A stretch of DNA of 64,000 bases from CAWDVH01 sp963805705 (GTDB lineage: Bacteria > Actinomycetota > Actinomycetes > Streptosporangiales > Streptosporangiaceae). A program made the translations under genes and the position numbers. The stretch's first letter is position 1. Every line of letters starts with the position of its first letter. Positions 54,233-62,035 of this stretch are shown piece by piece. The stretch lies in contig CAWDVH010000001.1 in assembly GCA_963805705.1 (NCBI GenBank), positions 2,728,001-2,792,000 of the forward strand, written 5' to 3'. The notes under the pieces were generated by a model. It was given only the letters and a program-made list of their open reading frames with translations, made no database searches and was not told the DNA's origin.

Positions 54233-55551
54233 CGACAGGCAGGGAGCGGGTGGCGGACGGCGAGTCCACCGTCACCCGCACCGTCCTTCCCGGCGGCCTG
54301 CGGGTCATCACCGAATCGCTGCCCGCGGTCAGGTCGGTCGCCTTCGGCATCTGGGCGGGCGTCGGCTCGCGGGACGAGGATCTCGACCACGCCGGCGCGA
54401 CGCATTACCTGGAGCACCTGCTGTTCAAGGGCACGACCCGCCGGACGGCGCTGGACATCTCGGCGGCGATGGACGCGGTGGGCGGCGAGCTGAACGCGTT
54501 CACGGCTAAGGAGTACACCTGCTATTACGCGCGGGTGCTGGACGCCGACATGCCGCTGGCGATCGACGTGCTGTCGGACATGGTGAATAGCTCGCTGATC
54601 GAGCCGAGGGACGTGGACGCCGAGCGCGGCGTCATCCTCGAGGAGATCGCCATGAACGACGATGACCCATCGGACACCGTGCATGAGGCATTCGCCGGGC
54701 AGCTTTTCGGTGACACCCCGCTCGGCCGTCCCATCCTCGGCAGCGTCGACTCGATCAACGGGATCACCCGCGCCCGGATCGCCGAGCACTACGCGGCCAG
54801 GTACACCCCGGGCAACCTGGTGGTGGCGGCCGCGGGCAGCCTGGAGCACGATGAGGTCGTCGAGCTCACCCGCCAGGCGTTCGGCCCGGCTCTCACGGGC
54901 GCGGCGGCGCCCATCGCGCCGCGCCTGGCCGGGGCCGCCCTGCGCGGCGGCGAGGACTGGGGCTGGGGCACGGGCGTGAAGCTCGTCTCGCGGCCCATCG
55001 AGCAGGCCAACCTGGTGCTCGGCTGCCCGGGACTGGCGCGGACCGATGATCGCCGGTTCGCGCTCGGGGTGCTGAACGCCGCGCTCGGCGGCGGGATGTC
55101 CTCGCGGCTTTTCCAGGAGGTGCGGGAGAAGCGCGGCCTGGCGTATTCGGTCTACAGCTTCAGCGGGCAGCATGCCGATACCGGGATCTGGGGCATCTAT
55201 GCGGGCTGCCTGCCGGCCAAGGCCGATGAGGTGCTCGCGATCTGCCAGGAGGAGATCGCCAAGGTCATCGCCGACGGGCTGACCGATGAGGAGATGGAGC
55301 GCGGCCAGGGCCAGCTGCGCGGGTCCATCGTCCTTGGCCTGGAGGATCCCTCGTCCCGGATGAGCAGGCTCGGCAAGGCCGAGCTTGTCTATCCCCGGCT
55401 GGAGCCGGTGGACGAGATCCTCGCCTCGATCGAGGCGGTGACCCACGAGCAGGTGCGCGAGGTGGCCGCCGCTATCCTCGCCCAGCCGAAGGTGCTGGCC
55501 GTCGTCGGCCCGTTTGACGACGCGGGCTCCTTCGCCGCCGCGCTGGACTGA
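54229..55551 (+). CDS. M16-family zinc peptidase (MPP/PqqL-like)
   Basis: 440 residues. The inverted zinc motif HxxEH is H59-Y-L-E62-H63 in GATHYLEHLLFKGT, with the third ligand in ERGVILEEIAMNDDDP. A second, inactive M16 lobe contains GGMSSRLFQEVREKRGLAYSVYSF. It is related to mitochondrial processing peptidase beta and always found after pnp in actinobacteria. The natural substrate is unknown. Coupled to pnp by a stop/start overlap. Confidence 0.93.
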   Translation: MTTGRERVADGESTVTRTVLPGGLRVITESLPAVRSVAFGIWAGVGSRDEDLDHAGATHYLEHLLFKGTTRRTALDISAAMDAVGGELNAFTAKEYTCYYARVLDADMPLAIDVLSDMVNSSLIEPRDVDAERGVILEEIAMNDDDPSDTVHEAFAGQLFGDTPLGRPILGSVDSINGITRARIAEHYAARYTPGNLVVAAAGSLEHDEVVELTRQAFGPALTGAAAPIAPRLAGAALRGGEDWGWGTGVKLVSRPIEQANLVLGCPGLARTDDRRFALGVLNAALGGGMSSRLFQEVREKRGLAYSVYSFSGQHADTGIWGIYAGCLPAKADEVLAICQEEIAKVIADGLTDEEMERGQGQLRGSIVLGLEDPSSRMSRLGKAELVYPRLEPVDEILASIEAVTHEQVREVAAAILAQPKVLAVVGPFDDAGSFAAALD

Positions 55552-55592
55552 CCCGCCGGACTGCGCGCACTGAAGCGCTGGGATGGGGCGTG

Positions 55593-56339
55593 ATGATCAA
55601 GATCGGAGTGCTCGGCGCCAAAGGGCGGATGGGTACCGAGGTCTGCCGCACGGTCGAGTCGGCGGACGACCTGGAGCTGACGGCCGCCGTGGATGCCGGG
55701 GATCGGCTGACCGCGCTGTCCGGCTGCGACCTGGCGGTGGACTTCACCCACCCCGGCGTCGTCATGGACAACGTCCGCTGGTGCCTGTCGCAGGGACTGG
55801 ACGTGATCGTCGGGACGTCCGGGTTCGATGACATGCGGCTGGCGGTGGCACGGGACTGGCTGGGCCGGGCCGCCGGGACCCGGATGCTGGTCGTCCCCAA
55901 CTTCTCCGTGGGCGCCGTGCTGATGATGCGCTTCGCCGAGCAGGCGGCGCGGTTCTTCGAGTCGGCGGAGATCATCGAGCTGCATCACGCGGCGAAGGCC
56001 GACGCCCCGTCCGGGACCGCGGCGCGGACCGCCGCGCTGATCGGCGCGGCGCGGGCGGGCGCCGGCCTGGGACCGCCGCCGGACGCCACGGTCTCGGCGG
56101 CGGACGGCGCGCGCGGGGCGGTGCTGGACGGCGGCGTGCACGTGCACTCGGTCCGGCTGGCGGGCCTGGTCGCGCACCAGGAGGTGCTTCTCGGCGGCCA
56201 CGGCGAGATCCTGACCCTGCGGCACGACTCGCTGGACCGCTCCTCGTTTATGCCCGGAGTGCTGGCCGCCGTGCGCGGCCTGGCCTCCCTGCCGCCCGGT
56301 CTCACTGTCGGCCTGGAAGGGCTGCTCGGCCTGGACTGA
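55593..56339 (+). CDS. dapB: 4-hydroxy-tetrahydrodipicolinate reductase
   Basis: 248 residues. DapB reduces HTPA with NAD(P)H in lysine and meso-diaminopimelate synthesis. GVLGAKGRMGTEVC is the nucleotide loop, and ELHHAAKADAPSGTA holds the catalytic His pair and Lys. The ATG at 55593 is chosen over a GTG one codon earlier; GGGATGGGG lies upstream. Linkage to pnp and the M16 gene is conserved in actinobacteria. Confidence 0.95.
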   Translation: MIKIGVLGAKGRMGTEVCRTVESADDLELTAAVDAGDRLTALSGCDLAVDFTHPGVVMDNVRWCLSQGLDVIVGTSGFDDMRLAVARDWLGRAAGTRMLVVPNFSVGAVLMMRFAEQAARFFESAEIIELHHAAKADAPSGTAARTAALIGAARAGAGLGPPPDATVSAADGARGAVLDGGVHVHSVRLAGLVAHQEVLLGGHGEILTLRHDSLDRSSFMPGVLAAVRGLASLPPGLTVGLEGLLGLD

Positions 56340-56350
56340 GGAGCGATGAC

Positions 56351-56740
56351 ATGATCAGGCTCATTCTCAACGTGATCTGGCTCGTGCTGTGCGGTTTCTG
56401 GATGGCGATCGCCTGGGCGGCGGTCGGCCTGGTCTGCTTCGTCCTGATCATCACGATCCCGTTCGGCATCGCCTCCTGGCGCATCGCCAGTTACGTGCTG
56501 TGGCCCTTCGGCCGGACCATCGTGCCGCGCGACTCGGCCGGTGTCGGGTCAATCGTGGGCAACGTCATCTGGATCGTGCTGTTCGGGTGGTGGCTAGCGC
56601 TGGGTCACCTGGTCACCGGCGTACTGCTGTGCCTGACCGTGATCGGCATACCACTCGGGCTGGCCAACTTCAAGATCATCCCGGTCTCCCTCACGCCGCT
56701 CGGGGTGCAGATCGTCCCGGCTGACCAGCAACGTGACTGA
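56351..56740 (+). CDS. YccF-domain membrane protein
   Basis: 129 residues with two YccF repeats, each a hydrophobic hairpin: LILNVIWLVLCGFWMAIAW..LIITIPFGIASWRIA and VGNVIWIVLFGWWLALGHL..LTVIGIPLGLANFKI. About four membrane segments. Function unknown. GAGGAGCGATGAC precedes ATG 56351. It starts 11 nt after dapB and is likely last in that operon. Confidence 0.9.
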   Translation: MIRLILNVIWLVLCGFWMAIAWAAVGLVCFVLIITIPFGIASWRIASYVLWPFGRTIVPRDSAGVGSIVGNVIWIVLFGWWLALGHLVTGVLLCLTVIGIPLGLANFKIIPVSLTPLGVQIVPADQQRD

Positions 56741-56824
56741 TAATGCCGGGCCGGCCGCCAGAATCGGCCCACGATAACCGCCCGATCATGGCCCGCCCCG
56801 GCCAGGTGGCGTACCTTCGGCGTT

Positions 56825-57049
56825 ATGTGCCGAAGCATCAAGACCTTGCGCGAGCCCTACGCCGAGAACGTGACCGAGCAGGACGTGCGGGCCGCCGCGC
56901 TCCAGTACGTCAGGAAGGTCAGCGGATTCCGCCAGCCGGCCCGGCATAACGCCGAGGCCTTCGACCGGGCGGTCGAGGCCGTGACCAGTGCCACCCTGAC
57001 CCTGCTTGACCAGCTCGATGTGCGCGCCGCGGGCAGCGCCGCGGGCTGA
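56825..57049 (+). CDS. DUF2277 protein
   Basis: 74 residues. MCRSIKTLREPY, QDVRAAALQYVRKVSGFRQPA and HNAEAFDRAVEAV define DUF2277, a small family of unknown function widespread in actinobacteria. The conserved Cys2 is present. No clear Shine-Dalgarno precedes the ATG (GTTATG). Confidence 0.9.
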   Translation: MCRSIKTLREPYAENVTEQDVRAAALQYVRKVSGFRQPARHNAEAFDRAVEAVTSATLTLLDQLDVRAAGSAAG

Positions 57050-57163
57050 CCGTCGTATCTGTTACTGATTGACGCCTACATACCACGGCTGTAACGTTTC
57101 CGACAGGCGCAGCGGACCCATCGCGCAACAACAGCATCACGCGAAACGAGGAGGCGACGCCTC

Positions 57164-58633
57164 ATGTCCGAGGCAACAGCCGATGCCGGCGCCGCGTTCA
57201 CCGAGACTGAGGCCACGGCGGCCAGCGGGCCGGCGGCCAGCGGGCCGGTCGTCCTCGATGCTTATCAGCGGGCCGAGCGGGCCGAGCGGGCCAGGGCGCA
57301 CGCCGAGCAGCTGCGAGCCGACGGCGTCACGATGGTCGCGCTGTGCTGGGTCGACAACGCCGGCATCGCCAGGGCCAAGACGGTCCCGATCGGCCGGCTG
57401 GAGCACGCGGCCGGCTGGGGCGTCGGCATGTCACCGGTCTTCGACGTCTTCCTCGTCAACGATGACATCACCTCCAGCCGGTACATCGGGGGCCCGGACG
57501 GCGACCTGCGCCTCGTCCCCGACCTCGATCGCCTCATCGCGCTCGATGCGCAGCCGGGCTGGGCCTTCGCACCGGTCGACCGGTACACCCAGGAGGGCAG
57601 GACCTACGCCGGCTGCCAGCGCTCGTTCGCCCGCCGGATGGTGCGCGAGGCGCAGCAGCGCGGCCTGGTCCTGCGGATGAGCTTCGAGGTCGAGTGGGCA
57701 CTCGGCACCGACGATGACGACGGGAGCTTCGTGCCCGCCTGCTCGGGCCCGGCCTACGGCATGACGCGCGTGATCGAGCTGTCCGACTACGCCCGCGAGG
57801 TGACCGGCGCGCTCGAGCGCGAGGGAGTCGTCGTCGAGCAGTATCACCCCGAGTACGCGGCCGGCCAGCTGGAGGTCTCGGTGTCCGCGGCCGCGCCGGT
57901 CGCGGCGGCGGACATCAGCGTGCTGGTCCGCCAGACCATCCGGGCCGTCTCGGCCCGGTTCGGCTTCCAGGCGTCCTTCGCCCCGTCGGTCGTCGCCGGG
58001 GCGGTCGGCAACGGCGGGCACGTGCACCTCAGCCTGTGGCGCCAGGATCAGAACCTGTTCGCGGGCGGCGACGGACGGCACGGCCTCACGGGCGACGGCG
58101 AGGCGTTCCTGGGCGGGATCTTTGACGCTTTTCCCGCGCTCGCGGCGATCGGCGCCCCCAGCGTCGCCAGCTACCTGCGGCTCGTCCCCTCGCACTGGGC
58201 CGGTGCCTACCACTGCTGGGGCTGGGAGAACAGGGAGGCGGCCCTGCGCCTGGTGACCGGCTCGGACGGCGAGCAGGGCCGCCGCGCCAACGCGGAGGTC
58301 AAGTTCGTCGACTCAGCCGCTAATCCCTACCTCCTGGTCGGCACGCTGATCGCCGCCGGGCTGGCCGGGCTGGACGCGGGCGCGACGCTCCCGGCCGAGG
58401 TCAACGGCGATCCCGTCGGCTGGCCGGCCGAGAAGCTGGCCGCCCGCGGGGTGGCCAGGCTGCCGCAGACGCTGACGGAGGCGGCCGACCATTTCGAGCG
58501 CAGCGTGGTCCTGCGCGAGGCGATGGGGCCGGCCCTGTTCGAGGCGTTCCTGGCGGTCCGCCGCGGCGAAGCCGAGCTCTTTGCCGACGTATCCCCGGAC
58601 GAGGTAGCAGCCCGGACTCGCTGGCGCTGGTGA
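57164..58633 (+). CDS. Glutamine-synthetase-like gamma-glutamyl ligase
   Basis: 489 residues of the GS type I fold. A beta-grasp N-domain (VTMVALCWVDNAGIARAKTVPI) precedes a catalytic domain with MSFEVEWAL (metal Glu), VEQYHPEYAAGQLEVSV, NGGHVHLSLW (ATP/metal His) and HCWGWENREAALRLV (substrate Arg). It lacks the adenylylation loop signature of true GlnA and is probably a gamma-glutamyl-amine or -amide ligase, as in PuuA, FluG or NodGS proteins. GAGGAGG precedes ATG 57164 within a palindrome (GAGGCG-A-CGCCTC) that abuts the start. It is first in a four-gene overlapping operon. Confidence 0.88.
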   Translation: MSEATADAGAAFTETEATAASGPAASGPVVLDAYQRAERAERARAHAEQLRADGVTMVALCWVDNAGIARAKTVPIGRLEHAAGWGVGMSPVFDVFLVNDDITSSRYIGGPDGDLRLVPDLDRLIALDAQPGWAFAPVDRYTQEGRTYAGCQRSFARRMVREAQQRGLVLRMSFEVEWALGTDDDDGSFVPACSGPAYGMTRVIELSDYAREVTGALEREGVVVEQYHPEYAAGQLEVSVSAAAPVAAADISVLVRQTIRAVSARFGFQASFAPSVVAGAVGNGGHVHLSLWRQDQNLFAGGDGRHGLTGDGEAFLGGIFDAFPALAAIGAPSVASYLRLVPSHWAGAYHCWGWENREAALRLVTGSDGEQGRRANAEVKFVDSAANPYLLVGTLIAAGLAGLDAGATLPAEVNGDPVGWPAEKLAARGVARLPQTLTEAADHFERSVVLREAMGPALFEAFLAVRRGEAELFADVSPDEVAARTRWRW

Positions 58634-59532
58634 TGGGCCAGGCCGGGGCGGAGGCGAGCGTCGCCGAGCGGCTGCGGCAGCGGCGCGCCGGGCTCACCCC
58701 GGCCGAGCGCAAGGTGGCCCGCGCGCTGATGGCCGGCTACCCGATGGCCGGGCTGGAGCCGGTCGCCAGGCTCGCGGCGGCGGCCGGGGTGAGCCCGCCG
58801 ACGGTCGTCCGGCTGGTCGCCAAGCTCGCGTTCGACAACTATGCGCAGTTCCAGCAGTCACTCAAGGCTGAGGTCTCCGCCCGGCTGTCCTCGCCGCTGG
58901 AGATGCACGCCGAGCGGTCCGGGGGGACCAGCGCCGAGACGCTGCGCCGGGCCGAGCGCCTGCTCTGCGCCGGGATCAGCTCGAGCCTCGGCACGCTTCC
59001 CCCGGCCGAGTTCGACACCGCGATCGCGCTGCTGGCCGAGCCCCGGCGCAGCGTGACGCTGATCGGCGGCCGGTTCAGCTCGATGCTCGCCGAGTACCTC
59101 GCCGCGCACCTGCGCATCCTGCGCCCCCGCGTGCACCTGGTCCCGGCGGCCGGAGCTGACCGGGCGACCTGCGTGCTGGATATGGGCCGCCGCGACGTCC
59201 TGGTCGCCTTCGACTACCGCCGCTACCAGCGGGACACGGTCCGCCTGGCGGTGACGGCCAAGGAGCAGGGGGCGACGGTGATCGCGTTCACCGACCCGTA
59301 CCTGTCGCCGCTGTCGGCCCACGCGGACGTCATCTTGACCTCCAGCGTGCAGTCGCCGTCCCCGTTCGACGCGCTCACGCCGGCCGTCGCGCTGGCCGAG
59401 GCCGTCATCGCCGCGCTCACCGACCGGCTCGGCGCGGCACCCAGAGCGCGGATGGCGCGCTACGACGCTCTGTACGGCAGCGCGGTGGATGGTCCACGCG
59501 CTGGTACCCGCGGCTGGCTGGAGGGCTCGTGA
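58633..59532 (+). CDS. MurR/RpiR-family transcriptional regulator
   Basis: 299 residues. The N-terminal HTH_6 domain (LTPAERKVARALMAGYP; RLAAAAGVSPPTVVRLVAKLAF) is followed by a SIS domain (about 125-270; TLIGGRFSSMLAEYLAAHL, DVLVAFDYRRYQRDTV, VIAFTDPYLSPLSAHADVIL). RpiR proteins usually sense phosphorylated sugars through the SIS domain. ATG 58633 shares its A with the stop of the ligase gene; a GTG one codon earlier is possible. Its place inside the operon suggests autoregulation of the module. Confidence 0.9.
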   Translation: MGQAGAEASVAERLRQRRAGLTPAERKVARALMAGYPMAGLEPVARLAAAAGVSPPTVVRLVAKLAFDNYAQFQQSLKAEVSARLSSPLEMHAERSGGTSAETLRRAERLLCAGISSSLGTLPPAEFDTAIALLAEPRRSVTLIGGRFSSMLAEYLAAHLRILRPRVHLVPAAGADRATCVLDMGRRDVLVAFDYRRYQRDTVRLAVTAKEQGATVIAFTDPYLSPLSAHADVILTSSVQSPSPFDALTPAVALAEAVIAALTDRLGAAPRARMARYDALYGSAVDGPRAGTRGWLEGS

Positions 59533-60659
59533 CGACTGAAGTCGCGCCACTGGCGCTGATTGACCACCACGTTCACGGCGCGGTCACCGAGGCGCTGGAC
59601 GAGGCCGGGGTGGCCGCGCTGCTGTCGGAGGGCACCGCCCCGGCGCCGGCCGGCACGTCGATGTTCGACAGCCAGCTGGGCTTCGGCGTGCGGCGCTGGT
59701 GCGCGCCGCTGCTCGACCTGGAGCCGTCAGTACCGGCCGGGCAGTACGTGCGGCGCCGCCGCGAGCTCGGGCCGGCCGAGGTGAACCAGCGGATGCTGCG
59801 GGCCGCCGGGGTGGAAGCGTGGCTGGTCGACACCGGCTACCAGAGCGACCGCATCCAGGACCTCGCGCAGATCGCCGAGGCCAGCGGCGCGCCCGTGCAC
59901 GAGATCGTCCGGCTCGAGGCGGTGGCCGAGCAGGTGGCCAGTTCCGGCCCGCAGGCGGCCCGCTTTGCCGATCTGTTCGCCACGGCGCTGGCCGCGGCGA
60001 CGGCGGACGCCGTGGGGCTCAAGTCGATCGTGGCCTACCGTTATGGCTTTGATTTCGACCCGTCCCGGCCCGAGGCCGCCGACGTCCGGGCCGCCGCGGG
60101 CCGCTGGCTCAAGGCCATCGAGTCCGGCCCGGCCGCGCGCCTGGACGACCCGGTCCTGCTCCGGCACCTGATCTGGACGGGAATCGACAGCGGCCTGCCC
60201 GTCCAGTTCCACGTCGGCTTCGGCGATACCGACGTGCGGCTGCACCGGTCGGACCCCTCGCTGCTGCACGACTTCCTGCTCGCCACGCAGGACAGCGGCA
60301 CGCCGGTCATGCTGCTGCACTGTTACCCCCATCACCGGCAGGCGGCCTACCTGGCGAATGTCTTTCCGCACGTCTACATGGATCTGGGGGCCATACTCAA
60401 CCACGTCGGCGCCCGGTCGGCGGCGGTGCTGGCCGAGGCCCTGGAGCTGACGCCCTTCCACAAGATGCTCTACTCCTCCGATGCCTTCGGGCTGCCCGAG
60501 CTGCACTATCTGGGTGCCCTCGGCTTCCGCCGCGACCTCGCCCGCGTCATCGGCGCCTTCGTGGCCGACGGCGCCTGGAGCGGTGCCGACGCCAGCCGGG
60601 TAGCGGCCATGATCGGGGCAGGCAACGCCCGCCGCGTCTACCGCCTGCGCCCGGCGTGA
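59529..60659 (+). CDS. Amidohydrolase-2 family protein (FluG N-domain-like)
   Basis: 376 residues, TIM-barrel metal-dependent hydrolase. Metal ligands: LIDHHVHG (H14, H16), GLKSIVAYRYG (possible bridging Lys), FHVGFGD (His), LLHCYPHHRQ (His) and YSSDAFGLPEL (Asp). Members fused to GS domains form fungal FluG and plant NodGS. Here the GS-like partner is two genes upstream. GTG 59529 overlaps the rpiR stop by 4 nt. The substrate is unknown; an amide or gamma-glutamyl conjugate would fit the context. Confidence 0.87.
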   Translation: MTTEVAPLALIDHHVHGAVTEALDEAGVAALLSEGTAPAPAGTSMFDSQLGFGVRRWCAPLLDLEPSVPAGQYVRRRRELGPAEVNQRMLRAAGVEAWLVDTGYQSDRIQDLAQIAEASGAPVHEIVRLEAVAEQVASSGPQAARFADLFATALAAATADAVGLKSIVAYRYGFDFDPSRPEAADVRAAAGRWLKAIESGPAARLDDPVLLRHLIWTGIDSGLPVQFHVGFGDTDVRLHRSDPSLLHDFLLATQDSGTPVMLLHCYPHHRQAAYLANVFPHVYMDLGAILNHVGARSAAVLAEALELTPFHKMLYSSDAFGLPELHYLGALGFRRDLARVIGAFVADGAWSGADASRVAAMIGAGNARRVYRLRPA

Positions 60660-62035
60660 GCCGTACCAGCCAGCCGGCCGCCGACAGCCAGGGCCGGGAC
60701 CAGCCGGCGGCCGGCGGCCAGGGCCAGGGCCAGGGCCGGCCAGCGGTAGCTCGCGCGGTCCTGGCGGCGCCCGAGCGCACGAGCCTGCGGGCGGCCCTGC
60801 GCGGCGCGCTGGCCCGTGAGCTGCCGGATGCGATCGAGCTCCGGCACGAGCTGCACGCCCATCCCGAGCTCTCCGGGTCAGAGGGCCGCACGGCAGCGGC
60901 CGTCGCGGCCGCGCTCGGGGTCCCGGACGCGCCCGCCGTCGCCGGAACCGGCCGGCTCGTGCGCATCGGCCCGGCGGCCGGCCCCTGCATCGCGATCCGG
61001 GCGGAGCTCGACGCCCTGCCGATCGCCGAGCAGACGGCCGCGCCCTGGGCCAGCCGGACGGGGGCGATGCACGCCTGCGGCCACGACGTGCACCTGGCCG
61101 CTCTCGTCGCGCTGGGCCGGGCCGCCCGGCGCGTCGAGCTGCCCGCCGCGCTGCTGGCCGTGCTCCAGCCGCGCGAGGAAGGACCGCCCTCTGGCGCGCG
61201 GGACATCGCCGCGGCCGATGCGTTCGCCGCGCAGCGGGCCCGCGCGATTATCGGCGTGCACCTGCAGCATCAGCTGGCGCCAGGGACCGCCGGGGCGCCT
61301 GCCGGGGCCGTGAACGCCTCAGCCGACGAATTCGAGATAGTCGTCGAAGGCCTCGGCGGGCACGCGGGCTACCCCCACATGACACTCGATCCGGTGCCCG
61401 TGCTCAGTCAGATCGTGCTGGCGCTGCAGCAGATCATCAGCCGCCGCACCGACCCGACCCACGCGGCCGTCGTCACCGTGGGGGTCCTCCAAGCCGGGCA
61501 GGCGCCGAACGTCATCCCCGCGACGGCCCGTGCCCTCGGCACGCTGCGCGCGCTGGAGGCCGCCGACCGGCCGGCCCTGCGCACGGCGCTGCGCCAGATC
61601 GCCGAGCACACCAGCCAGGCTCATGGCTGTCACGCCACGGTGAGCTTCGAGGAGGGCGAGCCCGCGCTGGTCAACGATGAGGCGCTGACGGCCGGAACCT
61701 GGCCGTGGCTGCGCGAGGCCGGCTTCGAGATAGACACCTCGTTCCGCTCGTGCGGGGCCGACGATTTTGCCTTCTACGCGCAGAGCGCTCCGATACTGAT
61801 GATCTTCGTCGGCACCGATGACTCGATCAGCCTGCACCATCCCCGGTTCCTGCCGCCGGACGGGGCCGTGGGCCAGGTCGCCGAGGCCATGCTGGCCGGT
61901 TACCTGGGCGCGCTCAGCCTGCTCTTAACCGCGCTCGGTTCCTACAGCTGGCCGACATCGGTCACCCGCACGGCCGCCTCGCCCGCCTCGTCCGAGGCGG
62001 CCAGGTCGATGTGCGCGCTGATGCCCCAGTCGTGA
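60656..62035 (+). CDS. M20-family amidohydrolase
   Basis: 459 residues. IELRHELHAHPELSGSE, AIRAELDALPI, MHACGHDVHLAAL (metal Cys/His), QPREEGPPSGA (Glu pair) and a dimerisation domain (EGLGGHAGYPHM) place it with hippurate, IAA-amino-acid and aminobenzoyl-glutamate hydrolases. The usual end is near residue 420 (MLAGYLGAL). The last 31 codons are antisense to the helicase gene, and a TTA codon (61925-61927) occurs just before. GTG 60656 overlaps the upstream stop by 4 nt. The N-terminal 40 residues are Gly/Gln/Ala-rich and unconserved. Confidence 0.87.
   Translation: MSRTSQPAADSQGRDQPAAGGQGQGQGRPAVARAVLAAPERTSLRAALRGALARELPDAIELRHELHAHPELSGSEGRTAAAVAAALGVPDAPAVAGTGRLVRIGPAAGPCIAIRAELDALPIAEQTAAPWASRTGAMHACGHDVHLAALVALGRAARRVELPAALLAVLQPREEGPPSGARDIAAADAFAAQRARAIIGVHLQHQLAPGTAGAPAGAVNASADEFEIVVEGLGGHAGYPHMTLDPVPVLSQIVLALQQIISRRTDPTHAAVVTVGVLQAGQAPNVIPATARALGTLRALEAADRPALRTALRQIAEHTSQAHGCHATVSFEEGEPALVNDEALTAGTWPWLREAGFEIDTSFRSCGADDFAFYAQSAPILMIFVGTDDSISLHHPRFLPPDGAVGQVAEAMLAGYLGALSLLLTALGSYSWPTSVTRTAASPASSEAARSMCALMPQS

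Noticed and set aside
57050..57163. GlnR operator upstream of the GS-like gene
   Set aside because: GTAAC and GAAAC fragments occur but not with the needed spacing.
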